A DNA stretch of 64,000 nucleotides from Clostridium sp. MCC353 (GTDB lineage: Bacteria; Bacillota; Clostridia; Lachnospirales; Lachnospiraceae): assembly GCF_018785315.1 (NCBI RefSeq), contig NZ_WQPN01000103.1, positions 10,268-74,267 on the forward strand, read 5' to 3'. Below the pieces are notes generated by a model. That model made no database searches, was not told the DNA's origin, and saw only the letters and a program-made list of their open reading frames with translations. The first letter of the stretch is position 1. Each line of letters begins with the position of its first letter. The position numbers and the translations under genes were made by a program. Below, piece after piece: positions 34,765 to 42,178 of the stretch.

Positions 34765-37023
34765 ATGATTACTGAACTTTATCTTATAGGCGGTATGTCT
34801 TGTGCTGCCTGCAGCAGTGCGGTAGAGCGTGTTACAAGGAAAATGGAGGGTGTCATATCAAGTGATGTCAATCTGGCGACCAATAAGCTGACAATTACTT
34901 ATGATGAAAAAATGGTTACTTCGGGAATGATCGTGGATAAGGTGAAAAATGCCGGTTATCAGGCCTCTTTAATCCTGGAGGAGGAGAACGGCGGAAAACG
35001 GGAGGAAGAGGAGTTTGCCCATCAGGAGGAGCTGCTTCATGAATCCAAACGCCGTCTGATCATTGCTGTATGCTTTGCAGTGCCGCTTCTCTATATTTCC
35101 ATGGGGCATATGGTTCCATTTCCTCTTCCGGTTCCGGCGTTTATCGATATGGGGCTGAATCCCCGTAATTTTTCCTATGCCCAGCTTCTTCTCACCATAC
35201 CGGTGCTGATCTGCGGAAGGAAATTTTATACGGTTGGATTGAAAGCCCTTCTTAAAGGCAGCCCTAATATGGATTCTTTGGTGGCAATCGGTACGGGCAG
35301 CGCATTTTTTTACAGCTTATATATGACGCTCACTGTCAGGCAGAATCCAATGAATGCCCATCATTTGTATTATGAATCCGCCGCAGTTGTTGTCACTCTG
35401 GTGATGCTGGGGAAATATATGGAAAGCAGGAGCAAGGGGAAAACTTCGGAAGCGATCCGCAAACTGATGGCATTGGTTCCTGACACAGCCCTCCTGTATG
35501 AAGATGGACAGGAGAGGGAAGTGCCGACGGATCAGGTGAAAAAGGGGCAGCATATCCTGATTAAACCGGGCAGCAGGATTCCTTTGGACGGTGTCGTGGT
35601 AAAGGGCAGCAGCAGTGTGGACGAATCCATGCTGACAGGGGAAAGCATACCGGTGGAAAAGGTAAAAGGAGACGCGTTGATCGGCGGCAGCGTAAATTAT
35701 AACGGGGCAATGGAGTTAGAGGTTACCAGAACAGGTACGGACACTACACTATCTAAAATTATCCGGCTGATCGAAGACGCCCAGGGGAAAAAAGCGCCGA
35801 TTTCCAAACTGGCGGATCAGGTTTCCGGTATCTTTGTACCGGCTGTAATGGGAATTGCAGCTGCCGCCGCATTGCTGTGGTGGCTGGTTGGCGGTAAGGA
35901 TATCTCTTTTGTCCTCACCATTTTTGTGGCTGTATTGGTGATTGCCTGTCCTTGTGCGCTGGGACTTGCCACACCGACTGCGATTATGGTGGGAACCGGG
36001 GTGGGGGCCAGCCATGGCATTCTGATAAAGAGCGGTGAAGCCCTTGAAATCTGTCATAAAGCGGATACCGTTATATTGGATAAAACGGGAACCATTACAG
36101 AAGGAAAGCCAAAAGTCACCGACTTAACGGTATTAAAGACGGGAATCAGGGAAGAGGATCTGCTTTGGACGGCAGCCAGTTGTGAACGGATGTCGGAACA
36201 TCCTCTGGCGGCAGCGATTGTGGAAGCGGCAGTGGAGAGGGGCCTCAGGCTGGAACAGCCGGATTCCTTCCAAAGCATTACCGGATCTGGAATAGAGGCG
36301 CAGTTTCACAAGAAAACAATCCGGATTGGAAACCAAAGGCTTTTGGAGGAAAAAAATGTCCCATTGGAGGAAGAGATCCTGAAACAGGCAGGCCGTTATG
36401 CTGGGCAGGGCAAGACTCCGATGTACGTGGTGGAGGACGGAATTCTGACCGGCATAATCTGTGTGGCCGATACGATTAAAGAGACCAGCATCAAGGCCGT
36501 CGACCGGATCAAATCATTGGGAATCCAGGTTTATATGCTGACCGGGGATAACCGTCGAACCGCACAATATATCGGAGAGCAGGCGCATATCGAACATGTG
36601 ATTGCCGAAGTGCTTCCGGAAGATAAGGCGGCCGCGGTCAGCCGGCTTCAAAAAGAGGGGAAAACTGTTATGATGGTGGGAGACGGCATCAATGATGCGC
36701 CGGCTCTGGTTCAGGCGGATGTGGGAACGGCAATCGGTTCCGGTAGTGACATCGCACTGGAATCCGGTGATGTGGTTTTGATGAAATCGGATCTTATGGA
36801 TGTTTACCGTGCTATAAAATTGAGTAAAGCCACCATACGAAATATTAAACAAAATTTATTCTGGGCATTTTTTTATAACAGCCTGGGGATTCCCGTAGCG
36901 GCGGGTATCCTTTATCTGTTTGGCGGCCCCTTGCTAAATCCCATGATTGCGGGATTTGCCATGTCCCTCAGCTCAGTCTGTGTGGTGGGAAATGCGTTAA
37001 GGCTCAGGACACTAAAACTGTAG
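34765..37023 (+). CDS. copA: Copper-translocating P1B-type ATPase
   Basis: Exports copper(I) from the cytoplasm. One N-terminal HMA domain with GMSCAACSS (Cys13, Cys16), transmembrane helices, the actuator TGESIPVEK, the transport motif ACPCALGLATP, phosphorylation site DKTGTITEGKP, SEHPLAAA and GDGINDAPAL. CPC plus the single HMA fit the copper type. 752 residues. AAAGGAGAGCGGGC precedes the ATG. No copper chaperone or CsoR gene adjoins, and I see no clear operator in the 220 bases upstream, which hold nothing else recognisable. Confidence 0.95.
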   Translation: MITELYLIGGMSCAACSSAVERVTRKMEGVISSDVNLATNKLTITYDEKMVTSGMIVDKVKNAGYQASLILEEENGGKREEEEFAHQEELLHESKRRLIIAVCFAVPLLYISMGHMVPFPLPVPAFIDMGLNPRNFSYAQLLLTIPVLICGRKFYTVGLKALLKGSPNMDSLVAIGTGSAFFYSLYMTLTVRQNPMNAHHLYYESAAVVVTLVMLGKYMESRSKGKTSEAIRKLMALVPDTALLYEDGQEREVPTDQVKKGQHILIKPGSRIPLDGVVVKGSSSVDESMLTGESIPVEKVKGDALIGGSVNYNGAMELEVTRTGTDTTLSKIIRLIEDAQGKKAPISKLADQVSGIFVPAVMGIAAAAALLWWLVGGKDISFVLTIFVAVLVIACPCALGLATPTAIMVGTGVGASHGILIKSGEALEICHKADTVILDKTGTITEGKPKVTDLTVLKTGIREEDLLWTAASCERMSEHPLAAAIVEAAVERGLRLEQPDSFQSITGSGIEAQFHKKTIRIGNQRLLEEKNVPLEEEILKQAGRYAGQGKTPMYVVEDGILTGIICVADTIKETSIKAVDRIKSLGIQVYMLTGDNRRTAQYIGEQAHIEHVIAEVLPEDKAAAVSRLQKEGKTVMMVGDGINDAPALVQADVGTAIGSGSDIALESGDVVLMKSDLMDVYRAIKLSKATIRNIKQNLFWAFFYNSLGIPVAAGILYLFGGPLLNPMIAGFAMSLSSVCVVGNALRLRTLKL

Positions 37024-37078
37024 AAAATAGGAGCTGGAAAAGAAAGGAATATTTTTTAGAAAAAATTTCAAAAATTCA

Positions 37079-37107
37079 TTGACAATTACAACAATTCATA
37101 TTATACT
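37079..37107 (+). promoter_or_regulatory. Strong promoter of the tRNA cluster
   Basis: TTGACA (37079-37084), 17 bases, TATACT (37102-37107); transcription would start 5-6 bases before tRNA-Pro. Confidence 0.88.
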
Positions 37108-37118
37108 ATCAAAGGTAT

Positions 37119-37192
37119 CGAGGCGTGGCTCAGTTTGGTAGAGCGCTGCGTTCGGGACGCAGAGGTCGCAAGTTCGAATCTTGTCGCCTCGA
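37119..37192 (+). tRNA. tRNA-Pro (anticodon CGG)
   Basis: 74 bases fold as a standard cloverleaf: acceptor arms CGAGGCG/CGCCTCG, D-stem GCTC/GAGC, anticodon stem CTGCG/CGCAG with loop TTCGGGA (anticodon CGG, reads CCG), T-arm GCAAG-TTCGAAT-CTTGT. The 3' CCA is not encoded. Confidence 0.96.
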
Positions 37193-37209
37193 TTCGATAC
37201 TTTTGATAT

Positions 37210-37281
37210 GGCCTATTGGTCAAGCGGTCAAGACGCCGCCCTCTCACGGCGGAAACCCGGGTTCGATTCCCGGATAGGTCA
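37210..37281 (+). tRNA. tRNA-Glu (anticodon CTC)
   Basis: 72 bases: acceptor arms GGCCTAT/ATAGGTC with one G-T pair, anticodon stem CCGCC/GGCGG with loop CTCTCAC (anticodon CTC, reads GAG), T-arm CCGGG-TTCGATT-CCCGG. CCA is not encoded. It follows tRNA-Pro by 17 bases. Confidence 0.96.
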
Positions 37282-37286
37282 TTCAG

Positions 37287-37315
37287 TGCTTTGGATAAAC
37301 GTCCAAAGCATTTTT
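37287..37315 (+). terminator. Terminator-like hairpin inside the tRNA cluster
   Basis: TGCTTTGGA and TCCAAAGCA pair perfectly around a 6-base loop, followed by five T. It lies between tRNA-Glu and tRNA-Thr and should reduce or end transcription before tRNA-Thr. Confidence 0.75.
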
Positions 37316-37319
37316 AAAC

Positions 37320-37392
37320 GCTTCCGTAGCGCAGCTGGTAGCGCGCCGCATTCGTAATGCGTAGGTCGCCGGTTCGAATCCGGCCGGGAGCT
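37320..37392 (+). tRNA. tRNA-Thr (anticodon CGT)
   Basis: 73 bases: acceptor arms GCTTCCG/CGGGAGC with one wobble, D-stem GCGC/GCGC, anticodon loop TTCGTAA (anticodon CGT, reads ACG), T-arm GCCGG-TTCGAAT-CCGGC. CCA is not encoded. Confidence 0.95.
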
Positions 37393-37395
37393 GAG

Positions 37396-37434
37396 AGAAA
37401 ACCCTCGATTTTATCGAGGGTTTTCTTGTTTTTT
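37396..37434 (+). terminator. Intrinsic terminator of the tRNA cluster
   Basis: 14-base arms around TTT and a T-rich tail (TTGTTTTTT). Confidence 0.9.
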
Positions 37435-37518
37435 GCCGATACGCATAAGGCATAGGAAATGTGGATTTTTGTGTTTGGCTGCTATTTGGCTACGATAGGT
37501 GTCCGGCTTATCCTGTTA

Positions 37519-38169
37519 TCAATATTCTTTCTTCTGTACTGTTTTTACCGATAACCGATACATAATCAGAATCACCGCAGCAGCCACGATTACGGCGGAT
37601 ATGGCCGCCGCAGGCAGCATTTGTTCCAGGTTCACCTGACTGAAATCAATTCCTGACCGGGCAATATTTTTTCCCAATATAAAAATCAGCAGGGTAGGCA
37701 GAAGGAACACTGCAAGCATGGCGATTCTTGCTTTCTCAACCCCTACTTTAAAGGCGAGATACAGAATGATACTGAAACCGGTCATGATGACTAAGGCCAC
37801 GCTTCCTGTATATGCCAATAGTTCAATCAGAGCCAGACTGTTCTGGATGAGCAGTACCGGCACTGCGATTGCCAGGCTGAGACCTGTGCTGCCCAAGAGG
37901 GAGAAAAGCATCAGCAGATACTTTGATGTCACCAGATCCTTTCGTAAAATGGGAGCGGACAGTGCAAATGCGTCCCATTTAGACATTTCATCATAGCTCA
38001 TGGTTGAAATAAACATCATGGCTCCCAGCATGGTTGCGATACTGACGAAAAAGGAAATATCCCATATGCCCATCAGACTGAAAACCAGGTAAAAACCATA
38101 GATAAAAACCAGTTGTTTGAAATAAGACTTTAAATTCAGCAAATCTTTTATAATCAGCGCCTTCATCAC
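37519..38169 (-). CDS. ABC-2-type transporter permease
   Basis: Integral membrane subunit of 216 residues with about six hydrophobic helices and an ABC-2-like layout; no catalytic motif. It overlaps the ATPase gene by four bases (ATGA-type) and is the last gene of the GntR-ATPase-permease operon. Such modules in Firmicutes (YtrA-type) respond to cell-wall-active antibiotics or envelope stress; the substrate is unknown. Confidence 0.85.
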   Translation of the reverse strand: MMKALIIKDLLNLKSYFKQLVFIYGFYLVFSLMGIWDISFFVSIATMLGAMMFISTMSYDEMSKWDAFALSAPILRKDLVTSKYLLMLFSLLGSTGLSLAIAVPVLLIQNSLALIELLAYTGSVALVIMTGFSIILYLAFKVGVEKARIAMLAVFLLPTLLIFILGKNIARSGIDFSQVNLEQMLPAAAISAVIVAAAVILIMYRLSVKTVQKKEY

Positions 38170-39020
38170 AAACCTCCTTTTACTTTAAACAGAATGATTT
38201 CTTCAATAGTGGTGTCATCCACTACCAGATCCTTGTGCTGCCATATAAATTCATTTTTGTTGTTAATCATCACTTCATAAGAAAAACGGCTGTTTCTTAC
38301 CGCTGTCACATGGGTTTTATCCATGGCTTTGTAGTCCTGTTCCGTACATTTGACCACACCGTAGTTTTCCAGAAGTTCATCTTTATTTTCTGAAAAAACA
38401 ATCGTTCCCTCGTGGATAAAGGTGATATAATCAGCAACTTTTTCCAAATCGCTGATAATGTGGGAGGAGATCAATACGGAATGTGTTTCATCCTGAATGA
38501 ATTCCAGAAGAATATCTAAAATTTCATCCCTGACGATGGGGTCTAAGCCGCTGGTTGCTTCATCCAGGATCAGAAGGCTGGCATTATGGGATAAGGCCAG
38601 CGCCAGCGACAGCTTCTGTTTCATCCCTTTAGAAAATTCCTTCAGTTTTTTATTCTCTGGCAGATGAAACTGTTTTTTGTATTCCTGAAACTGCTTATCG
38701 TCCCATTGAGTGTACAGTTCTTTCATGACGCGGGCCACATCCTTTATCTTCAGCCCATCATAAAAACCGTAATTATCCAAAACCACACCGATCTGTTCTT
38801 TCGCTGCTCTGTCCGGGCTGCCTTTTTGGCCAAGAACTTCTATTTCGCCAGAATCCGGATATACCAATCCCAGAATTGACTTAATAACGGTGGATTTACC
38901 CGCTCCATTCTCACCAACCAATCCCATAATGCTGCCTTTTGGAAGGCAGAAGGACACATCCTTTAATGAAAAACCGTCATAGTTTTTACATAAGCCTTTG
39001 ATCTCAATTGCATTTTCCAT
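38166..39020 (-). CDS. ABC transporter ATP-binding protein
   Basis: 284-residue ATPase subunit. Walker A GENGAGKST, signature FSKGMKQKLSLALAL, Walker B LLILDEATSGLDP and the switch histidine in LISSHIISDLEKV are all intact. The C-terminal ~70 residues form an accessory domain. Two bases separate it from the GntR regulator and it overlaps the permease by four. It most resembles the YtrB/BcrA-type ATPases paired with ABC-2 permeases. Confidence 0.94.
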   Translation of the reverse strand: MENAIEIKGLCKNYDGFSLKDVSFCLPKGSIMGLVGENGAGKSTVIKSILGLVYPDSGEIEVLGQKGSPDRAAKEQIGVVLDNYGFYDGLKIKDVARVMKELYTQWDDKQFQEYKKQFHLPENKKLKEFSKGMKQKLSLALALSHNASLLILDEATSGLDPIVRDEILDILLEFIQDETHSVLISSHIISDLEKVADYITFIHEGTIVFSENKDELLENYGVVKCTEQDYKAMDKTHVTAVRNSRFSYEVMINNKNEFIWQHKDLVVDDTTIEEIILFKVKGGL

Positions 39021-39022
39021 GT

Positions 39023-39397
39023 TTAATCCTCCTGATAAATGATAGTCATCATGTCAATTAATTCGCCCAATGTAATGCCGCCGGTTTTGGCATCGGACAC
39101 GGCCTTTTGGATTGATTCCTCTACGGCTTTCAACTGATTTTCCCTGACAAATTCCATGTTTTTTTCAGCGACAAAGCTGCCTTTTCCCACGACAGTGGAG
39201 ATGAATCCGTCCCTCTCCAAATCCTCATAGGCTCTTTTAGTTGTAATTACGCTGATGCGGAGTTCTTTTGCAAGCACCCGCATGGAAGGCAGCGGATCGC
39301 CCGCCGACAGATGTCCCGATATGATCTCATTCTTTATCTGTGAGGTAATCTGTTCGTAGATCGGCTTTCCACTGGAGTTGCTGATTATAATATTCAA
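39023..39397 (-). CDS. GntR-family regulator, YtrA subfamily
   Basis: Short 124-residue regulator: a GntR winged helix (IYEQITSQIKNEIISGHLSAG, then LPSMRVLAKELRISVITTKRAYEDLERDGFI over ~38-70) and only a brief C-terminal dimerisation helix, as in the YtrA subfamily. The frame opens at GTG 39406, but GAGGTGG is correctly spaced for TTG 39397, giving the family's typical MNIIISN start. Upstream is a long palindrome containing the AGTGTA-N13-TACACT operator described for YtrA, overlapping the promoter, so autorepression together with the ABC genes is likely. Confidence 0.92.
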   Translation of the reverse strand: MNIIISNSSGKPIYEQITSQIKNEIISGHLSAGDPLPSMRVLAKELRISVITTKRAYEDLERDGFISTVVGKGSFVAEKNMEFVRENQLKAVEESIQKAVSDAKTGGITLGELIDMMTIIYQED

Positions 39398-39420
39398 AAG
39401 CGCCACCTCATTCCAAGTGT

Positions 39421-39457
39421 GTTATAAGTGTATATATCTTATATATACACTTATAAC
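39421..39457. promoter_or_regulatory. YtrA-type operator palindrome
   Basis: A near-perfect 37-base palindrome with 17-base arms around CTT. It contains AGTGTA (39427-39432), 13 bases, TACACT (39446-39451), the arrangement known for B. subtilis YtrA, and overlaps the -10 of the gntR promoter. Confidence 0.85.
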
Positions 39458-39478
39458 ATTATTTTATGCAGCTGTCAA
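39450..39478 (-). promoter_or_regulatory. Promoter of the gntR-ABC operon
   Basis: On the minus strand TTGACA (39478-39473), 17 bases, TATAAG (39455-39450); the -10 lies in the operator. Confidence 0.75.
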
Positions 39479-39541
39479 GTATATATGCGATAATAAAATG
39501 GGCACCGTGTTATTGCTCAGTAACAGTTTGGACCTGTCTGA

Positions 39542-39616
39542 CCAGTTATGTCACTCACGGCCCCCTCCGTCGGTTGCGGCCAGTCGTCCATGCACTGAGA
39601 GACCGTGAGTGGTAAC
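39542..39616. repeat. Possible degenerate family C repeat, copy 3
   Basis: Arms CACTCACGG (39552-39560) and CCGTGAGTG (39603-39611) enclose a GC-rich loop, and the ends (GTTATG, GGTAACC) resemble the margins of the other family C copies. The shared 22-base core of copies 1 and 2 is absent, so membership is tentative. The rest of the 340-base gap holds the gntR control region and an uncertain TATAAT for the next gene. Confidence 0.35.
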
Positions 39617-39739
39617 CGGATCGTCACTGCTTTACTTTTCCCATGTGCCGGATCCGGTTCCTGGGTTTGGAAAAAAGTTAAATTTTCTTTTTGCCCTATG
39701 AAGTATAATCAGAACATCAATATTAATGGAGGGAATGCT

Positions 39740-40651
39740 ATGAAGAGAGTAAAATTATTTTTATCGGTTGTAATCATGTCACTGTTAATGGCAATCACCG
39801 CCTTCGCAGGCCAATGGCAGCTGGATTCCAATGGATGGTGGTATCTGAATGATGATGGAAGCTATCCGGCCGGTCAATGGCAGGAAATCGACGGAAAGCA
39901 TTATTATTTCAGATCAGACGGCTATATGCTTTCCAATACCATTACACCGGACGGTTATGTAGTGGGAGCCGATGGGGCCTGGATTTCCGGTTACGTGCTG
40001 GCTTCCGGTTATGAAGCGGATGAAGAGAAGGGAGAGGATACGGACTATGATGTCAGTATCCAGATGCCGAGATACAAAGATTATACAATTTTCAATCCTG
40101 ACCGGTCGGATGCCAAACATATTACCATGAGCTGCAATAAAGGATGTAAGATGTATTTTACAAAGGGATACGACCCGGATAATCCGACGGAAGATGATAA
40201 GCTGTATCAGAACACGCGGAATACTACCTTTAATATCTGGTATGGAAATCCTGTTCTCAATCCGGGTGAAACACTTAAAGTCGTAGCCATCAGGGATGAG
40301 GATGGGGCGAGAAGCGGAGTTACCACCCTGCGCTATGAAGATGCCCATCCGGGAAATAAAAACCGGACAGGCGATATAGCCGCTTCTTCAAATCCGGATA
40401 CCAGCAGTTCCAATACCAGCGGTTCGGGTGACAGCGGCGCCGGCGGCGGTTCAAAAACAGGGCCGATTACATGTCCGGTATGTGTTGGAAGAGGAAAGGT
40501 AACCTGTACTTACTGCCATGGAAGCGGTATTGGGCAGAAGGCGTCGATTGGCCTCAATGGTGATGTGTGGCAGGGCGTTTGTCCCGGATGCGGCGGATCT
40601 GGGAACAAAATCTGTTCCGGATGCGGCGGCAGAGGGCTGATTGGATATTGA
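39740..40651 (+). CDS. Secreted cell-wall-binding-like protein with DnaJ-type cysteine repeats
   Basis: 303 residues. Signal peptide 1-23 (ending AFA). Residues ~24-85 hold two choline-binding-like repeats (GQWQLDSNGWWYLNDDGSY, GQWQEIDGKHYYFRSDGYM). Residues ~105-200 look like a beta-sandwich of the chitobiase C-terminal type. After a Ser/Gly linker come four CxxCxGxG motifs (starting at 245, 256, 281 and 292) as in the DnaJ zinc finger. The ATG at 39740 follows TGGAGGG and gives a signal peptide; the longer frame from 39605 is not used. Function is unknown; wall or surface location is likely. A zinc-finger motif of cytoplasmic chaperones in an exported protein is odd. Confidence 0.82.
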   Translation: MKRVKLFLSVVIMSLLMAITAFAGQWQLDSNGWWYLNDDGSYPAGQWQEIDGKHYYFRSDGYMLSNTITPDGYVVGADGAWISGYVLASGYEADEEKGEDTDYDVSIQMPRYKDYTIFNPDRSDAKHITMSCNKGCKMYFTKGYDPDNPTEDDKLYQNTRNTTFNIWYGNPVLNPGETLKVVAIRDEDGARSGVTTLRYEDAHPGNKNRTGDIAASSNPDTSSSNTSGSGDSGAGGGSKTGPITCPVCVGRGKVTCTYCHGSGIGQKASIGLNGDVWQGVCPGCGGSGNKICSGCGGRGLIGY

Positions 40652-40665
40652 GTTTATAGGATAAT

Positions 40666-40700
40666 AAAAAGGGCTCCGTTATATTCGGAGTCCTTTTTAC
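40666..40700 (+). terminator. Intrinsic terminator
   Basis: AAAAAGGGCTCCG (40666-40678) pairs with CGGAGTCCTTTTT (40686-40698) with one wobble; bidirectional shape. Confidence 0.88.
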
Positions 40701-40718
40701 ATCCCCATAATAAAAAAA

Positions 40719-40770
40719 TGTAAAATTTGCTTTACAATAAATGTAAAGCGTGCTATACTAAAAATGTAAA
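40719..40770 (+). promoter_or_regulatory. Promoter and operator array of the XRE gene
   Basis: TTTACA (40731-40736), 17 bases, TATACT (40754-40759). TGTAAA occurs at 40719, 40742 and 40765, exactly 23 bases apart, and its complement TTTACA is the -35. This arrangement suggests autoregulation by the XRE protein. Confidence 0.65.
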
Positions 40771-40817
40771 GGGAACATTACTTTTTGAAAATATAGAAGA
40801 CAGAAAGAGTGGTGTGT

Positions 40818-41018
40818 GTGAAAACAAGAATACAAGAACTCAGAAAGCAGAACAAGGTTACTCAGGAGGAATTGGCATCCGCTTTGGGGGTCACAAGACA
40901 GACAATCATATCCCTGGAGAATGGGAAATATAATGCCTCCCTCCAATTGGCATTTAAAATTGCCAAATTTTTTAAAAAGAGTATTGAAGAGATTTTTTTA
41001 TATGAAGAGGAGGATTGA
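40818..41018 (+). CDS. XRE-family helix-turn-helix regulator
   Basis: 66-residue single-domain Cro/C1-type DNA-binding protein: [19 protein letters not shown], then [19 protein letters not shown], a form common in small Firmicute regulators paired with a membrane protein. The frame begins at GTG 40809, but AGAAAGAGTGG and the usual MKTRI start favour GTG 40818. It overlaps no gene but is followed after two bases by the membrane partner. Confidence 0.9.
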   Translation: MKTRIQELRKQNKVTQEELASALGVTRQTIISLENGKYNASLQLAFKIAKFFKKSIEEIFLYEEED

Positions 41019-41020
41019 AT

Positions 41021-41506
41021 ATGTGGTTAAAACAGCTTTTTATTGAAAATAATATCGATTTTGATAAGCGCTGCAGAACCAGAATTATAACAGGAGCTCT
41101 GTTTGCAGCGCTGGGAGCGGTGGCAGTAGCCTTATCTTTTGTATCGGACCGTCTGCCGGTGATGTTTTTGGAACCGGGATACCATGATTTTATATCCGGA
41201 TTTTATGTAGGTACCGGATGCGGATTGATTGGAGCAGGCATCATGACTGTGATTAAGAATATCCGCTATTTGAAAAAACCGGAATTAAAAAAGGAACGCA
41301 AGATATATGAGACGGATGAGAGGAACCGCATGATCGGATTGAGATGCTGGGCTTATACGGGATATACCATGATGCTGGGACTGTATATCGGTATTTTGGC
41401 AGGAGGATTTATCAGCGTGAGCTTTTTGAAGACACTCCTGGCTGTGCTTGCGTTTTATGCGGTAACTTTAGGCATTTTTAAGATCATACTGCAGAAAGTT
41501 ATGTAG
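41021..41506 (+). CDS. Small membrane protein paired with the XRE regulator
   Basis: 162 residues with four hydrophobic segments in two pairs (near 25-45, 60-80, 115-135 and 137-155). Between the pairs is a charged loop with YETDERNRMIG. I do not recognise a defined family with certainty; the DER-R loop resembles small membrane proteins often encoded next to XRE regulators. GAAGAGGAGG serves the ATG at 41021, and the TTG at 41015 is less likely. Two bases separate it from the regulator, so the two form one unit. Confidence 0.8.
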   Translation: MWLKQLFIENNIDFDKRCRTRIITGALFAALGAVAVALSFVSDRLPVMFLEPGYHDFISGFYVGTGCGLIGAGIMTVIKNIRYLKKPELKKERKIYETDERNRMIGLRCWAYTGYTMMLGLYIGILAGGFISVSFLKTLLAVLAFYAVTLGIFKIILQKVM

Positions 41507-41516
41507 GTCATTATGG

Positions 41517-41551
41517 GAAGGCCGGCCTGGCAGGGGCTGGGCCTTCTTTTT
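41517..41551 (+). terminator. Intrinsic terminator after the XRE operon
   Basis: GAAGGCC (41517-41523) pairs with GGCCTTC (41540-41546), with extra pairs inside the loop, followed by TTTTT. Confidence 0.75.
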
Positions 41552-41616
41552 GTTCCTAAAAATTGATTTTTCGTTTCTTTAGAAAATCTTTTGATTTTTC
41601 TGAAGTGCATGTTTAG

Positions 41617-41651
41617 AAACCTCCTTTATGATTAATCCATCAAGGAGGTTT
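41617..41651 (+). promoter_or_regulatory. Hairpin sequestering the DedA ribosome binding site
   Basis: AAACCTCCTT (41617-41626) is the exact complement of AAGGAGGTTT (41642-41651), and the right arm contains the AAGGAGG ribosome site of the DedA gene seven to ten bases before its ATG. The hairpin would hide the ribosome site; the T-rich tail also gives it a terminator shape. Confidence 0.7.
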
Positions 41652-41657
41652 TGTTTT

Positions 41658-42167
41658 ATGGACATTCAGACACTGACACAGTACTTCTTACAATATGGAG
41701 CATTTTTTATATTTTTGATTGTTTTATTGGAATATTTGAATCTGCCGGGTTTTCCTGCCGGTATCATCATGCCCCTTGCCGGTATTTGGGCGGCAAAAGG
41801 AGAAATCAGTTTTTTGGCGGCCATGGTGCTGGCGCTGCTTGCCGGACTTTTAGGAAGCTGGATTTTATATGGGATCGGGCGGATCGGAGGGGAATTGTTT
41901 TTGGAACGGTACTTAAATAAATTTCCAAAACAAAAACCGGTTATTGAAAAGAACTTTTCACTGCTTGAGAAAAAAGGGGCGGTTGGTATTTTTATCAGTA
42001 AACTGATTCCGGTTATCAGGACCGTGATTTCCATTCCTGCTGGAGTAGTACGGATGAACTTTATTAAATACAGTATCAGTTCAGCGCTGGGGATCTTTGT
42101 ATGGAATTTTTTCCTGATTGGAGCCGGCTATCTGTTAGGGGATAAGGCGATACAGTTGTTTTCATAG
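41658..42167 (+). CDS. DedA-family membrane protein
   Basis: DedA/SNARE-associated-family protein of 169 residues, a group linked to lipid-carrier and phospholipid flipping and envelope homeostasis. Visible features: NLPGFPAG near residue 25, a Gly-rich reentrant stretch (LLAGLLGSWILYGIGRIGG) and the conserved FISKLIPVIRTVISIPAG at about residue 110-127, the family hallmark. The ATG at 41658 follows AAGGAGG; the frame upstream to 41628 lies in the hairpin. It is 11 bases before the glycosyltransferase gene. Confidence 0.92.
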   Translation: MDIQTLTQYFLQYGAFFIFLIVLLEYLNLPGFPAGIIMPLAGIWAAKGEISFLAAMVLALLAGLLGSWILYGIGRIGGELFLERYLNKFPKQKPVIEKNFSLLEKKGAVGIFISKLIPVIRTVISIPAGVVRMNFIKYSISSALGIFVWNFFLIGAGYLLGDKAIQLFS

Positions 42168-42178
42168 GAGGATGGATG

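Noticed and set aside
39605-39739. N-terminal extension of the secreted protein
   Set aside because: It would bury the signal peptide, lacks a ribosome site, and crosses a GC-rich inverted repeat; the ATG at 39740 has a strong site.
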